A stretch of DNA of 64,000 nt from Streptomyces sp. F63 (GTDB taxonomy: Bacteria; Actinomycetota; Actinomycetes; Streptomycetales; Streptomycetaceae), in the NCBI RefSeq assembly GCF_018070345.1, contig NZ_JAGPXX010000002.1:124001-188000 (forward strand), read 5' to 3'. The notes beneath the pieces were generated by a model. That model saw only the letters and a list, made by a program, of their open reading frames with translations, was not told the origin of the DNA and searched no databases. Each line of letters starts with the position of its first letter. Position 1 is the stretch's first letter. Both the position numbers and the translations under genes were made by a program. This document shows, piece after piece, positions 62,928 through 64,000 of the stretch.

Positions 62928-63521
62928 TCAGCCGGCGGCGGCTACTTCACACTCCGGCTCGTCGGCAGGGGCAGCGGCGGTGAGAGTGCACCACACGCGG
63001 CTGACGTCTTCGCTGACGCCCCAGTCTTCGGCGAGGGCCTGGACGAGGAGGAGCCCGCGGCCGTTCTCGTCGTCCTCGCTGGGTGAGGGCAGGTTCTCCG
63101 GACCCCACGCGCACGGCTGGTTCTGGGCGGCACCGGTGGTCGTCACGTCGAGGCGAACTTCGCCGTCGCGGCAGGTCAGCCGGAGGGCGACGTCTCCGTG
63201 GCCGTGGCACACCGCGTTGCTCAGCAGCTCCGACACCACAAGCCGCACGTCGTCGACCAGGCCGCCCAGCTTCCACAACTCCAGCTGCTGGGCCGCCACT
63301 TCACGCGCCCGGCCCGGCCACCGGCGTCCGTCACCGTCCACGGCCCTCCGGAACACCAGGTCCAGGCCATCGCCGCGAAGGGTGAGGGCACCGCGCCCCG
63401 GGAGACAGCCGTCAGGGGCGCGGCCAGACGGTGTCCCGGGAGCGGGGCGTGCTGTGCCCGCCGTGTCCGGCGTCACGAGGTCCGCGCCGGGGTCTGCGGC
63501 GGTCGGGGGAAGCGCGGGCAT
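62928..63521 (-). CDS. Anti-sigma-like ATP-binding protein (second copy)
   Basis: 197 residues from ATG 63521 (AGAGGT upstream). After a disordered start comes a GHKL ATPase domain: RWPGRAREVAAQQLELWKLG, N-box VVSELLSNAVCHG and ENGRGLLLVQALAEDWG. It is a paralogue of 29675-30238. A longer form starting at GTG 63713, coupled by GTGA to the upstream gene, is possible. Confidence 0.8.
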   Translation of the reverse strand: MPALPPTAADPGADLVTPDTAGTARPAPGTPSGRAPDGCLPGRGALTLRGDGLDLVFRRAVDGDGRRWPGRAREVAAQQLELWKLGGLVDDVRLVVSELLSNAVCHGHGDVALRLTCRDGEVRLDVTTTGAAQNQPCAWGPENLPSPSEDDENGRGLLLVQALAEDWGVSEDVSRVWCTLTAAAPADEPECEVAAAG

Positions 63522-63709
63522 GAGGGGACCTCTTGGTGTGAGGCCGGCGGGCAGGCCGGCAGCCGGCGCGCGGTGGCGGGTAGCTGGGCCCGGTATCGGC
63601 AGTGAACGTCGCAGGGCGGGGTTGGTATGCGAGGGAAAACCTGTCGAGGCTGCGTCAGCCAGGGCCCATAGGAGGATGCGTTCAGCCAGCGGGCGGCTGC
63701 GGTGGGTGC

Positions 63710-63940
63710 TCACGGTGCATCCGCCGCGCCGACGAGGAGTGCGCCGACTTCGGCGCAGAGCCGGAGAGCTTCCTCAGCCGTGACGACAAGCTCCAAGTCT
63801 TCGGCTTCGGTGCCATCACCGTGACTGATGCGTAGCGGGATGGCGAACCGGCCGGCTTCGGTCATCCGGACGGCAGCCCCGGACGTACGTTCGGCTCGCT
63901 TACCCCACGGTTCCGTGACCGTTGAGTGACTTGTAGTCAT
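63710..63940 (-). CDS. Small conserved hypothetical protein
   Basis: 76 residues with a folded-looking second half (RFAIPLRISHGDG, then LELVVTAEEALRLCAEVGAL). The ATG at 63940 has no clear ribosome site and may be a leaderless start; GTG 63973 is the alternative. Its stop overlaps a GTG (GTGA) that could extend the ATP-binding protein. Function unknown. Confidence 0.55.
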   Translation of the reverse strand: MTTSHSTVTEPWGKRAERTSGAAVRMTEAGRFAIPLRISHGDGTEAEDLELVVTAEEALRLCAEVGALLVGAADAP

Positions 63941-64000
63941 GAAGAGAACCGTAGAACCAAAGCGGCTGGTCACCCCTGAGAAGAATTCAGGGCTGACCAG

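Noticed and set aside
63522..63713. Longer form of the second ATP-binding protein starting at GTG 63713
   Set aside because: The GTGA overlap is suggestive, but codon bias weakens after about 20 codons and ATG 63521 has a better ribosome site; kept only as an alternative.

Overview
The window reads as chromosomal DNA of a Streptomyces-type actinomycete. G+C is very high and third codon positions are almost all G or C. Many starts are GTG behind GGAGG-like ribosome sites, stops and starts often overlap (ATGA, GTGA), and the families are typical of the genus: Scr1-like XRE regulators, an SPW membrane protein, DUF6879, a LAL regulator with a TTA codon, Tat-secreted enzymes and a Streptomyces-type contractile-injection regulator/ATPase block.

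Layout. (1) 1-3.6 kb: a dynamin/YfjP-like GTPase pair, tRNA-Arg(UCU), then a decayed zone with a broken IS3 transposase. (2) 3.7-13.9 kb: a membrane SpoIIE/PP2C-type phosphatase, an SPW protein, a tandem universal stress protein, AdhE and a divergent pyruvate phosphate dikinase. (3) 14.2-25.6 kb: a polymorphic-toxin island, lower in G+C at its 3' end. A 3090-residue RHS/YD-repeat protein carries a restriction-endonuclease-fold tip and an ATGA-coupled immunity gene. It is followed by an IS630 relic, a truncated SUKH immunity relic and a displaced HNH-type toxin cassette with its own SUKH immunity gene. (4) 26-31.8 kb: an FG-GAP protein, regulators, an anti-sigma-like ATP-binding protein, a methyltransferase and a Tat-exported histidine phosphatase. 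(5) 32-40.8 kb: an Acg-like nitroreductase, a DosR/OsdR-like response regulator, two CBS-BON proteins, DoxX, GAPDH, a second stress protein, an FMN-binding protein and a YqeY protein. (6) 41-48.2 kb: three XRE/Scr1-type regulator units with small partner ORFs, a truncated methyltransferase and a DUF234-type ATPase whose start lies inside a long perfect inverted repeat. (7) 48.6-51.9 kb: a Tat-exported GH115 alpha-glucuronidase. (8) 52.1-60 kb: a LAL regulator, a divergent response regulator, a DUF4255 protein and an AAA+ ATPase, i.e. one end of an extracellular contractile injection system locus whose structural genes are absent here. (9) 60.1-64 kb: a convergent set with a roadblock/LC7 protein, a radical SAM enzyme and an isoaspartate-type methyltransferase, preceded by an ATP-binding protein and a small conserved protein.

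How the parts fit. Blocks 2 and 5 together resemble the low-oxygen/dormancy gene set that DosR controls in mycobacteria and OsdR in Streptomyces. A GGGRCC-TT-GGCCC-like palindrome recurs in front of several of them. Block 3 shows toxin-tip exchange in progress. Block 9 is the least familiar: a switch-type roadblock protein is joined with a radical SAM enzyme and a methyltransferase, and an 82-nt stretch between two of the genes has coding composition in a frame that fits neither neighbour. All functions are assigned from reading the protein sequences; no database search was possible.
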